A DNA stretch of 64,000 nt from Fidelibacterota bacterium (lineage in GTDB: Bacteria > Pseudomonadota > Alphaproteobacteria > Rhodospirillales > Rhodospirillaceae). The stretch lies in NCBI GenBank assembly GCA_947476275.1, contig CANJPQ010000001.1, positions 220,881 to 284,880 of the forward strand. Reading direction: 5' to 3'. The notes below the pieces were generated by a model. That model had not been told where the DNA came from, made no database searches, and saw nothing but the letters and a program-made list of their open reading frames with translations. A program made the translations under genes and the position numbers. Each line of letters opens with the position of its first letter. Position 1 is the stretch's first letter. Shown one piece after another: positions 44,102 through 54,378 of this stretch.

Positions 44102-44665
44102 GTGGGCGGCAAGATCGACGAAACCAAACCGTTCCTCGCCATCAATATCGCCGTGATGACGGTGTCGGACACCCGCACCCTCGAGGCCGACACGTCGGGC
44201 GCACTGCTCGCCGACCGTATCACCGCCATGGGCCATAAGGTTGCCGCGCGATTGGTCATTAAGGATGAGGTGCCGCTGATTGTGGCGCAGCTCAAAGCCT
44301 GGGTGAGCGATGACGGCGTGGATTGCATCATCACCACCGGCGGCACCGGCGTGACCGGCCGCGACGTGACGCCGGAAGCCTTCGCACAGGTGTGGGAGAA
44401 AGAGATCCCCGGCTTCGGTGAACTGTTCCGCTACATCAGCATCAAGTCCATCGGCACCTCCACGGTGCAAAGTCGGGCCTGTGCGGGCGTTGCCAACGGC
44501 ACATATATGTTCGCGCTGCCGGGCTCCAACGGTGCGGTGAAAGACGGTTGGGACGAGATCCTGAAGTACCAGCTCGATGTGCGCCACAAGCCCTGCAACT
44601 TTGTCGAGCTCATGCCACGCTTGAAAGAACATCTGTGGCCGAACCGGACCAAAGCGGCGCAGTAG
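44102..44665 (+). CDS. moaB: Molybdenum cofactor biosynthesis protein B
   Basis: A 187-residue protein of the MoaB/MogA family, from a GTG start with AGGGG upstream. Conserved segments are VMTVSDTRT near residue 18, IITTGGTGVTGRDVTPEA near 80, and FALPGSNGAVKDGWDEIL. The family adenylates molybdopterin before metal insertion; MoaB-type members are often less central to the pathway than MogA. It starts 5 bp after the UDG stop and ends 2 bp before rnhB, so the three form one unit. Confidence 0.9.
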   Translation: MGGKIDETKPFLAINIAVMTVSDTRTLEADTSGALLADRITAMGHKVAARLVIKDEVPLIVAQLKAWVSDDGVDCIITTGGTGVTGRDVTPEAFAQVWEKEIPGFGELFRYISIKSIGTSTVQSRACAGVANGTYMFALPGSNGAVKDGWDEILKYQLDVRHKPCNFVELMPRLKEHLWPNRTKAAQ

Positions 44666-44667
44666 CC

Positions 44668-45378
44668 GTGGCACCGGGGGGAAACAAAGCTGCGCGACGC
44701 ACCTGCGGCTTCCGCAAAGAAAAGGCGTGGCTGAAAGAGCGCGCGGGCGCCGTGATCGCCGGCATCGACGAGGCGGGGCGTGGGCCCTTGGCCGGGCCGG
44801 TGGTAGCGGCGGCGGTGATCCTGCCGATCGAGCGATGTCCGAAGGCGCTGCGCAACGGCCTGGACGATTCCAAGAAGCTGTCGGCCGAAAGGCGCGAGGA
44901 ACTCTACGACCTGCTGCTTGCCTGCGAGGGCGCGGTGATCGGCATCGGCCGCGCCGACGTGGCGGAGATCGACAGCATCAACATCCTCAACGCGACCTTC
45001 CGCGCCATGGGCCGCGCCGTGGAGATGCTCAATCTCGGCATCGACATCGCGCTGGTTGACGGCAACGGCAAGCCGCCGCTGCCGGCGCACATTCACGTGG
45101 ACCCGATCATCGGCGGCGATGGGTTGAGTCTGTCCATCGCCGCGGCGTCGATCATCGCCAAGGTGACGCGCGATCGTATCATGTGCGCGTTGCATGAAGA
45201 GTTCCCCGGCTACGGCTGGATCACCAACATGGGCTACGGCACCCGCGAGCATTGCGCGGCGATGACGGCGCTGGGTGTTACGGTCCATCACCGCCGATCC
45301 TTTGCGCCGGTCCGCGCCGTGCTGGCGGGCGAGCGTATTCAACCGGAACTGTTCAGCGACATCGCTGCGGCGGAGTAG
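44668..45378 (+). CDS. rnhB: Ribonuclease HII
   Basis: A 236-residue protein. It removes ribonucleotides from DNA and degrades RNA in RNA-DNA hybrids. Metal-binding residues are D34/E35 in IAGIDEAGRG, the Asp in ALVDGNGK and a further Asp near KVTRDRI. The conserved NMGYGTREH is present in the C-terminal half. A GTG at 44668 was chosen; a longer upstream frame overlaps moaB and lacks support. rnhB is adjacent to ccrM in several alphaproteobacteria. Here a DUF1800/DUF1501 pair lies between. Confidence 0.9.
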   Translation: MAPGGNKAARRTCGFRKEKAWLKERAGAVIAGIDEAGRGPLAGPVVAAAVILPIERCPKALRNGLDDSKKLSAERREELYDLLLACEGAVIGIGRADVAEIDSINILNATFRAMGRAVEMLNLGIDIALVDGNGKPPLPAHIHVDPIIGGDGLSLSIAAASIIAKVTRDRIMCALHEEFPGYGWITNMGYGTREHCAAMTALGVTVHHRRSFAPVRAVLAGERIQPELFSDIAAAE

Positions 45379-45463
45379 CGCCGAGCTGTTGCCGTTACAC
45401 TTTTTTACGCGAATCCCACCCAGCCGACATCTTCGCGCACGGATCGGGGCGTAAGCTTCATCC

Positions 45464-47041
45464 ATGGCCACAGACCCAGCCCTTGCCCGCCACCTTATGG
45501 ACCGCCTCGGTTACGGGCCGCGGTCGGGTGACATCGCGCAGATTCAGAAGGACGGCGCGGATCGATGGCTCGACCGCCAGCTCACGCCCGAAACCCTGCC
45601 GCTGCCCGCTGTGCTGACGGCGCGTCTCAATGCGCTCACCACCACCAAACTGAATGCCGCCGAAGCCTTCGTCACCTATGGGCCGCCGTCCGTGCGCCAA
45701 CCGGGTGAGCCGCCCCTGGGCGGCCAGAACCCCGAAGCGGCGAAAGCCGTCGTTCAGAACGGCCGTCTTCTCGCCGCCGAAGCGATCGACGCGCGCATCT
45801 CCCGCGCGCTGATGAGCCCCCGCCAGCTCGAAGAGCGGTTGGTCGAGTTCTGGTTCAACCACTTCAATGTGTTCGTGAACAAGGGGCTCGATCGTTTGTG
45901 GATCGCAGCCTACGAGAACGAGGCGATCCGCCCGCACGTGTTTGGCAAGTTCCGCGATCTCCTGACCGCGACCGCCAAGCATCCGGCGATGTTGTTCTAT
46001 CTCGACAACTGGCAGAACACCGCGCCGGACAGCCCTGGCGCGCGCGGCAACTTCAAGGGCCTCAACGAGAACTACGCCCGCGAGCTGATGGAACTGCACA
46101 CCCTCGGTGTGAACGGCGGCTATAGCCAGGACGACGTGGTGGCGCTTGCGCGCATTCTCACCGGCTGGGGCTATGGCGGCGCCGGCGCCGGGGGCGGACA
46201 ACAGCGACAGCTGGGCCCAATCGCCCGGCGCATGCTCGATCAGCCGGACGGTCTGCATCGGCTCGCGCGTATGGCGCGCACCTTTCATTTCAATCCAGAC
46301 CGTCACGATACCGGCGATAAGACGTTGCTCGGCCGCATCATCAAGGGCCGCTCGGGCGATTCCGGGATCGACGAAGGCGAGCAGGCGCTCGATATGCTGG
46401 CGCGCGCGCCGGCGACGGCGAAGCACATCAGCTTCAAGCTGGCGCAGTTCTTTGTCGCCGACGAACCGAGCCCCGCATTGGTCGACGCGATGGCTAAGAC
46501 GTTCCACGATACCGACGGCGATATCCGCGCGGTGATGAAGACCTTGGTCAAGCACCCGTCCTTCCGCGACCCAGCCGCCTTCGGCACGCGCTTCAAGACG
46601 CCGTATCACTATGTCCTCTCCGCCGCACGCGCCGCCGATGTGCCGGTGCGCAACGTCAAGCCGCTGTTCGGCACGATGGCTGCGCTCGGCCAGCCGCTGT
46701 ATGCCTGCCAAACGCCGGATGGCTTCAAATGCACGGAAGCGGCGTGGCTGAACGCAGACTCCATGACGCGGCGCATTTCCTTTGCGATCGCCTTGGGTGC
46801 GGGGCGTCTGCCGCTCGATTTGGACCCGGACTTCAAAGGCCTGCGGTTGCGGCAGTTGCAACAACGCCCAGAGCCGCCAACGCCAGTACCCGCGGAGGCG
46901 GCGATACCGATCTCGGCGGATAAACTTATCGCCGCTGCCGGCAGGCGCTTCTCCGCGAACACGTTGGCCGTGGTCAATGAAGCCGCGCCGACGCTTAAGT
47001 CCGGGTTGCTGCTCGGCAGCCCTGAATTCATGAGGTGCTGA
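45464..47041 (+). CDS. DUF1800 family protein
   Basis: A 525-residue protein. It has the DUF1800 hallmarks: HLMDRLGYGPR near the N-terminus, RLVEFWFNHFNVF, LNENYARELMELHTLGV near residue 200, and AWLNADSMTRRISFA near the C-terminus. No signal peptide is visible at the chosen start. The molecular function of DUF1800 is not established; it nearly always sits in front of a DUF1501 gene, as here (1-bp gap). The pair is inserted between rnhB and ccrM. Confidence 0.9.
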   Translation: MATDPALARHLMDRLGYGPRSGDIAQIQKDGADRWLDRQLTPETLPLPAVLTARLNALTTTKLNAAEAFVTYGPPSVRQPGEPPLGGQNPEAAKAVVQNGRLLAAEAIDARISRALMSPRQLEERLVEFWFNHFNVFVNKGLDRLWIAAYENEAIRPHVFGKFRDLLTATAKHPAMLFYLDNWQNTAPDSPGARGNFKGLNENYARELMELHTLGVNGGYSQDDVVALARILTGWGYGGAGAGGGQQRQLGPIARRMLDQPDGLHRLARMARTFHFNPDRHDTGDKTLLGRIIKGRSGDSGIDEGEQALDMLARAPATAKHISFKLAQFFVADEPSPALVDAMAKTFHDTDGDIRAVMKTLVKHPSFRDPAAFGTRFKTPYHYVLSAARAADVPVRNVKPLFGTMAALGQPLYACQTPDGFKCTEAAWLNADSMTRRISFAIALGAGRLPLDLDPDFKGLRLRQLQQRPEPPTPVPAEAAIPISADKLIAAAGRRFSANTLAVVNEAAPTLKSGLLLGSPEFMRC

Positions 47042-47042
47042 C

Positions 47043-48260
47043 ATGACGCTCTCCCGCCGTTCGCTCCTCGCGCAAGCCGGCGTGCTGCCGCTGAGCGCCC
47101 ATGCCTTTGCCGCCTCTGCTGCCACGCCCGGACGATTGATCGTCGTGTTCCTGCGCGGCGCAGTCGACGGTCTCAATGTCGTCGTGCCCTACAGCGATCA
47201 TGACTACGCCATCGCCCGGCCTACCATTGCCATCGCGCCGCCGGGCGCCGTCGGTGGTGCGCTCGATCTCGACGGCACCTTCGGTTTGCATCCATCTCTG
47301 GCAAGCCTGATGCCGCTGTGGACCGAGCGGAAGCTCGCCTTCGTGCATGCCATGGGTTCGCCGGACCCCTCGCGCTCGCACTTCGATGCGCAGGACAACA
47401 TGGAGACCGGCACGCCCGGCGCGAAGACCACCGGCGACGGGTGGATGAACCGTCTGATCGGCGTCCTGCCCGCGCCCCATAAAGTGACGGACGCGATTGC
47501 CTTCGGCCCCACCATGCCGCGCATCCTGTCCGGCAAGCAGCCCGCGGGCACGGTGCCGAACGGCCGCGGCGCCGGCGCGCAAACGCCGCTCGACCGCCCA
47601 CTGATCAATGCGGCGTTCGATCGCCTGTACACCGGCGACGACGCGTTGAGTCACGCCTATCGCGATGGCCTTGCGGCCCACAAGCAAGTCGTCGCCGAGT
47701 TGCAGGGCGAAATGATGCAGGCCGACAACGGCGCGCCGTCGTCGGCGGGTTTCCCGTCGGACGCGGGGCGCATGGCCACGCTCATGCGGCAGGATCCATC
47801 TCTGAAGCTCGGCTTCTTCGCGCTCGGCGGATGGGACACGCACGTCAACCAAGGCGGTGCGGACGGACAACTCGATCAACGTCTCAAGCCGCTGGGCGAC
47901 GGGCTTGTCGCCCTCGCGCGCGATCTTGGTCCTGTCTTCGATGAGACCGTTATCGTCGTCATGTCGGAGTTCGGCCGCACGGTGCATGAGAACGGCAATC
48001 GCGGCACCGATCACGGCCACGGCAACGTCATGTGGGTGCTCGGCGGCCGCGTCGCCGGCGGGCGCGTGTATGGCGCATGGCCCGGTCTGGCGCTCGAACA
48101 ACTTTACGAAGGCCGCGATCTTGCCGTCACCACCGACTTCCGCACCGCGCTTAGCGCAGTGCTGATGCACCACCTCGGCGTGACGTCGACGCAGTTGGCG
48201 GAGATCTTTCCGGGCCACACACCGACGAGCGGCGATCTGTCGAGCCTGATCGCCGCTTAG
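47043..48260 (+). CDS. DUF1501 family exported protein
   Basis: A 405-residue protein with a twin-arginine-like leader (SRRSLLAQAG, then a hydrophobic stretch). Family segments are FLRGAVDGLNVVVPY, SHFDAQDNMETG, FALGGWDTHVNQGG and FGRTVHENGNRGTDHGHGN. The His/Asp pattern is like alkaline phosphatase/sulfatase-superfamily folds, which DUF1501 resembles. It is predicted to act outside the cytoplasm with the DUF1800 partner. The substrate is unknown. Confidence 0.9.
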   Translation: MTLSRRSLLAQAGVLPLSAHAFAASAATPGRLIVVFLRGAVDGLNVVVPYSDHDYAIARPTIAIAPPGAVGGALDLDGTFGLHPSLASLMPLWTERKLAFVHAMGSPDPSRSHFDAQDNMETGTPGAKTTGDGWMNRLIGVLPAPHKVTDAIAFGPTMPRILSGKQPAGTVPNGRGAGAQTPLDRPLINAAFDRLYTGDDALSHAYRDGLAAHKQVVAELQGEMMQADNGAPSSAGFPSDAGRMATLMRQDPSLKLGFFALGGWDTHVNQGGADGQLDQRLKPLGDGLVALARDLGPVFDETVIVVMSEFGRTVHENGNRGTDHGHGNVMWVLGGRVAGGRVYGAWPGLALEQLYEGRDLAVTTDFRTALSAVLMHHLGVTSTQLAEIFPGHTPTSGDLSSLIAA

Positions 48261-48331
48261 CTTTAGGCGCGTGATCAGCCGCGAATCGCGCGTGTGCGTG
48301 ATAAATCCGCACCGAATTTTTCGGGCCGCCT

Positions 48332-49760
<1,429 letters not shown>

Positions 49761-49796
49761 GTTTCCCACATGACCGCCGACGCGCTAAGCTGGGTC

Positions 49797-50243
49797 ATGC
49801 GCCGCATCGTTCCTTTGGTTGCCATCGTCGGTCTCGCACTTGCGGGCACCGCTGCACATGCCGCCGAACCGGCGGCCAAAGCCGCTGCCGCCAAGAAGGC
49901 GCCCGCCAAAAAGAAGGCGCCCGCGCAACCCACGCCGTTCGACGGCCACTATCGCGGCGTGTTGGTGCCTGCGCCGGCCCTCAACAAAGGCGGCTGCGGG
50001 CTGATGTCCGTGCCGGACTTCGTGATCGATCGCGGCAAGATCCTCGGCACGCCGGGACTGACCACCTTCGAGGGCAACATCACCATGGAAGGCTTCCTGT
50101 CCGGGAACATGGTGCAGCCCGACGCGACCAAGGTCCCGATCCAGGGCCGCGCGACCGACGAGCCCGACGGCAAACACATCCGCGCGGGCCTGATCGACAG
50201 CGCCAACAACTGCGCCTGGACGATGGAACTCAAGAAGCAGTAG
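49797..50243 (+). CDS. Exported protein of unknown function
   Basis: A 148-residue protein with a signal peptide (about 1-22, ending AAHAA). An alternative start 27 bp upstream adds MTADALSWV without improving the signal. After the signal comes a Lys/Ala/Pro-rich linker (about 23-45), then a small domain with two cysteines (GGCGLMS and NNCAW) that may form a disulfide. No family is recognised. It lies 36 bp after ccrM and may share its transcript. Confidence 0.65.
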   Translation: MRRIVPLVAIVGLALAGTAAHAAEPAAKAAAAKKAPAKKKAPAQPTPFDGHYRGVLVPAPALNKGGCGLMSVPDFVIDRGKILGTPGLTTFEGNITMEGFLSGNMVQPDATKVPIQGRATDEPDGKHIRAGLIDSANNCAWTMELKKQ

Positions 50244-50358
50244 CGCGGCGGGGCGTCCAAGCCCCAGCTATCGCGGACCTTTCCTGCGAATCTCGTGGCC
50301 GTTGCGCGTGTCCTCACGCTAGGCTTGCGCACGCGAATTCGCAGGGAGGGGGCGACCC

Positions 50359-51765
50359 ATGAAGCGCAGGACTTTCTTCGGGGCGGCGGCAGGCACGGCC
50401 GCAGCCGGCCTCGCGGCGACGGCCTCCGCAGCGGCGGCGAAGCCCGCAACGCTGCAACTCGACACCACCTTCACCACCGATCCGAAGCTGGGCCGCAGCA
50501 TCCCGGTGAACAAGGAGCGCGCCTATCAGGTGATGGACGAGCACAAGCTCGACGGACTGATCGCCCTGCGCACCATCAACGTCTACTACCTGACGAACAC
50601 AGTGACGACACTGACGGCGTTCGGCGCGGAGTATCCGGCCTTCGCGACTTTCCCGCGCAAGGCGGATCAGCCGACGTTCCTGCTGTCGAGCATCGGCAAC
50701 ACCTGGGAGACCATCAACGCGGCGCGCGAAGTGCCGCAGGTGATCACCATGTCCGGCGCCAAGAACTGGCAGGACTACATCAATCCCACCGCGGAGAAGA
50801 TGAAGGTCGAGCCCGAATCAAGCGGTCGTCAGGGCGGCAGGTTCGCCATGCGCGAGGGCGCGCAGCTGACCGAACGCGAGAAGGGCTGGAAGCGCGCCCA
50901 GGAAATCTACGGCGACACCTCCGGCGCCGGACCGGCGTGGTCCCTGGTCCATGCCATGAAACAGTCCGGCATGATGAAAGGCCGCATCGCCGTCGACGAC
51001 ATGCGCATCGCGCTGTTGCTGCAGGCCATCGGCGTGGAGGGGGTGACGTTCGTCGACGGCGACAACATCTTCCGCCAGATCCGCCACGTCAAAACCGAGA
51101 ACGAGATCGCGCTGCTGCGCGTGGCGCAGAAGCTGACGCAGGATTCGGCGATGACGATGGCGCGCGCGCTCGCGCCGGGTATGACTTACGAGGAAGCCCG
51201 CCAACGCTTCTTCGCGGAGGCAGCGGCCCGCGGCGGCAACGCCGGGTTCCTGCTGTTGGGCATGACGCAAGGTCTGCTGCCCAGCAGCGTGGTGAAGAAG
51301 GGCGAGTCCTACATGATGGACTGCTCCGTGCACTTCAAGCTGTACCAGGGCGACTTCGCGCGCACGATCATGATCGGCGAGCCCTCGGCGGAGAACATGC
51401 GCCGCTTCAAGGCGCAGCAGATCGCGCGCGAGGAAGCGTTCTCCATCATCAAAGCGGGCGTGCCGTTCACGAAGGTGGAACAGGTGGCGCGGGATGCGAT
51501 GGTGAAGGCCGGCATGCCCAAGGACATCCCGACCATCAGCCTTCATTCCATCGGCCTGCAACACGGCGACGACCCGGGCCGCATGGATACGCCGTATGCC
51601 GTCCGTCCGGAGTTGGTGTTGGCGGAGAACATGACCGTCACGCTCGACCTGCCGTACTTGCAGGTGGGCCAGGGCGGCGGCCACAACGAAGACATGCTGC
51701 GCATCACCAAGACCGGCTACGAGATCCTGAACGACCCGAAGGATCCGCTGGTGGTGGTGGGGTAA
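50359..51765 (+). CDS. Exported M24-family (Xaa-Pro peptidase/creatinase-like) protein
   Basis: A 468-residue protein with a twin-arginine-like leader (KRRTFFGAAAG) and a long Ala-rich hydrophobic stretch. The C-terminal pita-bread domain carries the M24 metal ligands: MMDCSVHF and GDFART (two Asp), HSIGLQHG (His), and two acidic residues in ENMTVTLD and GGHNEDMLR. The N-terminal domain is creatinase-like. The set is complete, so metal-dependent hydrolysis is likely. Substrate may be proline-containing peptides or another C-N bond. GGGAGGGGG precedes the ATG. Confidence 0.85.
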   Translation: MKRRTFFGAAAGTAAAGLAATASAAAAKPATLQLDTTFTTDPKLGRSIPVNKERAYQVMDEHKLDGLIALRTINVYYLTNTVTTLTAFGAEYPAFATFPRKADQPTFLLSSIGNTWETINAAREVPQVITMSGAKNWQDYINPTAEKMKVEPESSGRQGGRFAMREGAQLTEREKGWKRAQEIYGDTSGAGPAWSLVHAMKQSGMMKGRIAVDDMRIALLLQAIGVEGVTFVDGDNIFRQIRHVKTENEIALLRVAQKLTQDSAMTMARALAPGMTYEEARQRFFAEAAARGGNAGFLLLGMTQGLLPSSVVKKGESYMMDCSVHFKLYQGDFARTIMIGEPSAENMRRFKAQQIAREEAFSIIKAGVPFTKVEQVARDAMVKAGMPKDIPTISLHSIGLQHGDDPGRMDTPYAVRPELVLAENMTVTLDLPYLQVGQGGGHNEDMLRITKTGYEILNDPKDPLVVVG

Positions 51766-51810
51766 CGGCGCCGGTCGACCGACTCGGGCCTGGGGGCGAC
51801 GGCCGACCCC

Positions 51811-51984
51811 CGCCTTCGGCGCAAAAGAGGCGCGAAAGTTTCCGATCATCCCACCGCGCATTTACGCGGCGAATACGCGGTGAAAATTCCAGCCGTCCCG
51901 CGCGCATTTACGCGCGAATTACGCGCAAACGTTTCCGAGCTCCGGTGGGCGCGCGCGAGCCATTCACGATGAAAAAGAACAAAC
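51811..51984 (-). ncRNA. Candidate SOS-regulated structured small RNA, copy 2
   Basis: Read on the minus strand, this element repeats the plan of 16735-16847: GTTTGTTCTTT, CATCGTGAA, then two palindromic units around CGCGTAAATGCGCG. One of these forms CACCGCG/CGCGGTG (51852-51858 and 51876-51882). It is about 50 nt longer than copy 1 because the palindromic unit is doubled. It points into the 3' end of the M24 peptidase gene, as copy 1 points into the COG4315 gene. Transcription is inferred from the promoter at 51989-52017. Confidence 0.4.
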
Positions 51985-52017
51985 CACGAAATTATCGCCG
52001 CCCCGGCGATCCGTCAA
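51977..52017 (-). promoter_or_regulatory. Promoter with imperfect SOS box for copy 2 element
   Basis: On the minus strand TTGACG (52017-52012), a 17-bp spacer and TAATTT (51994-51989) resemble a sigma70 promoter. TTTC-N7-GTTC (51991-51988 and 51980-51977) is one mismatch from the alphaproteobacterial LexA consensus. Its match to the copy 1 promoter extends through CTTTGACG. Confidence 0.5.
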
Positions 52018-52054
52018 AGCTCACGGTCTGTGCAGTTTTCGATGCGCCGCGCCG

Positions 52055-53224
52055 TCAGGTCGCCCGCAGCGCATCCACGATCGGCATACGCGCCGCACGG
52101 ATGGCGGGGAACAGGCCGCCGAGGAGGCCCACGACACACGCCATGCCGACGCCCAGGGCAACAAGTCCGGGCGTGACGCTAAGATTGAACACCGATCCGC
52201 CGATGGTATGCGCGCGCCCATCGAACGCGGCCCATGCGACGGTACCGCCGATCAATGCGCCCGCAACCGCTAACGCCAAGGCTTCGGCGAACACGGAGAC
52301 GACGACCGTGAGCGGGCTGAAACCAATCGCGCGCAGCGTCGCGATCTCTTGCGTACGGGTGCCGACGGCGACGTACATCGTATTGAGCGCGCCGACTAAT
52401 GCGCCAAGCCCCATGATCGTGCCGAGCGCCAAGGCAATCGTCTTGAGGAACCGCAACAATCCCTCGGCTTGGCTGGCGACGAATTCAGATTCGCGCTGCA
52501 CGTCGATCTGGAGAGAAGGATTACTTGTGAGCGCCGCCTTGAAGGTGTCGAAGGCGGCGGCGGATTCCAACTGCACGCCGACGGTGGAGTATTGCGGCCG
52601 GCGGAAAGCGGCGAGGAGGGTGTCAACGTCGCCTAGGAGCGCCGACTCGCCGATCCCGCCCGTGGACGTGAAGACACCGACAATTTTCCATTCCCCTTCC
52701 GGCAAGGATACGGTCGCGCCGATCTCCAGGCCGACGAATTCGCCCTGTGCCGCGCGGCCCACGATCACCTCATGCACCGCGGGCTCGAACATGCGGCCTT
52801 CGACGAGCTTTATTTCCGGCCGCAAGATGAACTCTCGGGGTGTGATGCCCTCGGTCACGAGAAACGCTTCGAGCCCGTCGTCTTTCTTGGTCAGCGGGAC
52901 GGAAGCGTAGAAGTTAGGGGCTGCGATGGGCACACCTTGCGCGTCCCGTTTGACGCCCGGCGCGTCCATGACGGTCAGCGCGTTGTCGCGCGGTAAGACG
53001 CTTGAGCCGAGTCCGATGGCGCCGCGGGCGCGCACTATCGCGCGGTCCGGCTTGGCGGCGGCGCTGGCGCTGGCGAGAAAGCCTGTGGAGAGGGACATCA
53101 CCGAGACGACGACGCCCACCACACAGGCCATGCCGATGACGATGACGCTCGAGGTCGCCTTGCGCTGCGGGAGAGAGCGAAGGCCGATGCCGGCGACGGT
53201 GAAGAGGTTGGCGAGGAACGACAT
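52055..53224 (-). CDS. ABC transporter permease, type B (pair 4)
   Basis: A 389-residue MacB/FtsX-type permease: one N-terminal helix, a periplasmic domain of about 210 residues and three C-terminal helices. It belongs to the type B set of this operon, recognised by LRSLPQRKA near the N-terminus, VIVIGMACVVGV, GALNTMYVAV, EIATLRAIGFSP and the end LFPAIRAARMPIVDALRA. It is the last gene of the ten-gene operon. Its ATG overlaps the stop of the preceding permease as TGATG. Such permeases usually transmit force to an outer partner or move lipids or peptides; the cargo is unknown. Confidence 0.9.
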   Translation of the reverse strand: MSFLANLFTVAGIGLRSLPQRKATSSVIVIGMACVVGVVVSVMSLSTGFLASASAAAKPDRAIVRARGAIGLGSSVLPRDNALTVMDAPGVKRDAQGVPIAAPNFYASVPLTKKDDGLEAFLVTEGITPREFILRPEIKLVEGRMFEPAVHEVIVGRAAQGEFVGLEIGATVSLPEGEWKIVGVFTSTGGIGESALLGDVDTLLAAFRRPQYSTVGVQLESAAAFDTFKAALTSNPSLQIDVQRESEFVASQAEGLLRFLKTIALALGTIMGLGALVGALNTMYVAVGTRTQEIATLRAIGFSPLTVVVSVFAEALALAVAGALIGGTVAWAAFDGRAHTIGGSVFNLSVTPGLVALGVGMACVVGLLGGLFPAIRAARMPIVDALRAT

Positions 53225-54375
53225 CAGGCCAACCGCGACAACGCCATGATGGGCGAGACGCGCGCCAGGCGCCACAAGGCCGGGAGCGCGGTGAGCAGGG
53301 TCACGCCCAACGCCGCCGCCATGCCACTGATCGCGACCGACCAGGGCATGACGGGCTGCATCGGCAAACGGGCTGCGCCCAGAACGAGCGGCGCGATCGC
53401 GGCCGCGGCCGCTAGCCCGAGGGCCGCCCCAAGCAGACATTGAAACGCTGTCTCTGCAATCACGACTGCAGCGACACCGCCCGGCGAGAAGCCGAAGATC
53501 TGCAGCACGGCAAATTCCGGGACGCGTTCGCGCACCGATTGCGTAATGGCGGTTCCGGTGAGAAACAACAGCATGAAGAATACCGCGGCGATCACCAGGT
53601 CGAGGAACAGCGTGACGTTGCCGAGCGAGCTGAGGCCGCGTTCCGTCACCACGCGATCCGACGCGGCCTGCACTGGCGCGGAGGAGCTTGTGTACATGTC
53701 GACGATGCGCCGGCTGATGGCGACGGATTGAGCGGGGTCGACAATGCGCACGAAGAACTGCCAGGCGGAGCCGCGCAAGCCGTCGCCGCGCTCCTCGTCG
53801 ATATAGCGGTAGTTGGTCACTAAGGTTTCATCGAGGCCCGGATTGTCGCGGTTGTCGATGATGCCGAGGATGTCGAACTCCCAGTTCCGGCTGCCGTCCT
53901 TACGTACCGTGGAGGCTTCGATACTGATGCGGTCGCCGGCTTTCCAGCCGTGCTTCTTGGCGAGCGCGGCCGTGGCGAAGGCAGCCTGCGGCGAACGGTG
54001 CAGCTCCGCGATAAGGGTGGGCGAAGGGGCGAATTGATCGCGCACCGCGAAGTAGTCCTCGTCCGCCGCCATGACCCAGACGAAGTTCTTGCGATCCTGA
54101 TAGAAGCCGAACAGGCCGGCGCGACCAGACACTGCGGTGACGCCGGGAATACGCGCGATCTCCTCGCGATAGGCATAGGGAACCGGAACGGTGCCGAAGC
54201 GTGCGTTGACGCTGAGTTCATTCAAGCGTGCGACGGCCACGGTGCGGCGGAAACCTTCATCGACCGTGGTCAGCAGGCCGAACAACACGAATGCGATCAT
54301 CAGGGACACGATGGTGAGCACCGTTCGCATCCGCTTGCGCCACAGGCCTGCCCAGATGAGGGGGGTGAACTTCAT
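53224..54375 (-). CDS. ABC transporter permease, type A (pair 4)
   Basis: A 383-residue MacB/FtsX-type permease of the type A set, starting MKFTPLIWAGLWRKRMRT. The periplasmic domain includes RIPGVTAVSGRAGLFGFY, and the C-terminal helices include FFMLLFLTGTAITQSVRERVPEF. The A-type N-terminus and ending WRLARVSPIMALS set it apart from the type B partner that overlaps its stop by 1 bp. A and B proteins are expected to pair in the membrane. Confidence 0.9.
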   Translation of the reverse strand: MKFTPLIWAGLWRKRMRTVLTIVSLMIAFVLFGLLTTVDEGFRRTVAVARLNELSVNARFGTVPVPYAYREEIARIPGVTAVSGRAGLFGFYQDRKNFVWVMAADEDYFAVRDQFAPSPTLIAELHRSPQAAFATAALAKKHGWKAGDRISIEASTVRKDGSRNWEFDILGIIDNRDNPGLDETLVTNYRYIDEERGDGLRGSAWQFFVRIVDPAQSVAISRRIVDMYTSSSAPVQAASDRVVTERGLSSLGNVTLFLDLVIAAVFFMLLFLTGTAITQSVRERVPEFAVLQIFGFSPGGVAAVVIAETAFQCLLGAALGLAAAAAIAPLVLGAARLPMQPVMPWSVAISGMAAALGVTLLTALPALWRLARVSPIMALSRLA

Positions 54376-54378
54376 CGC

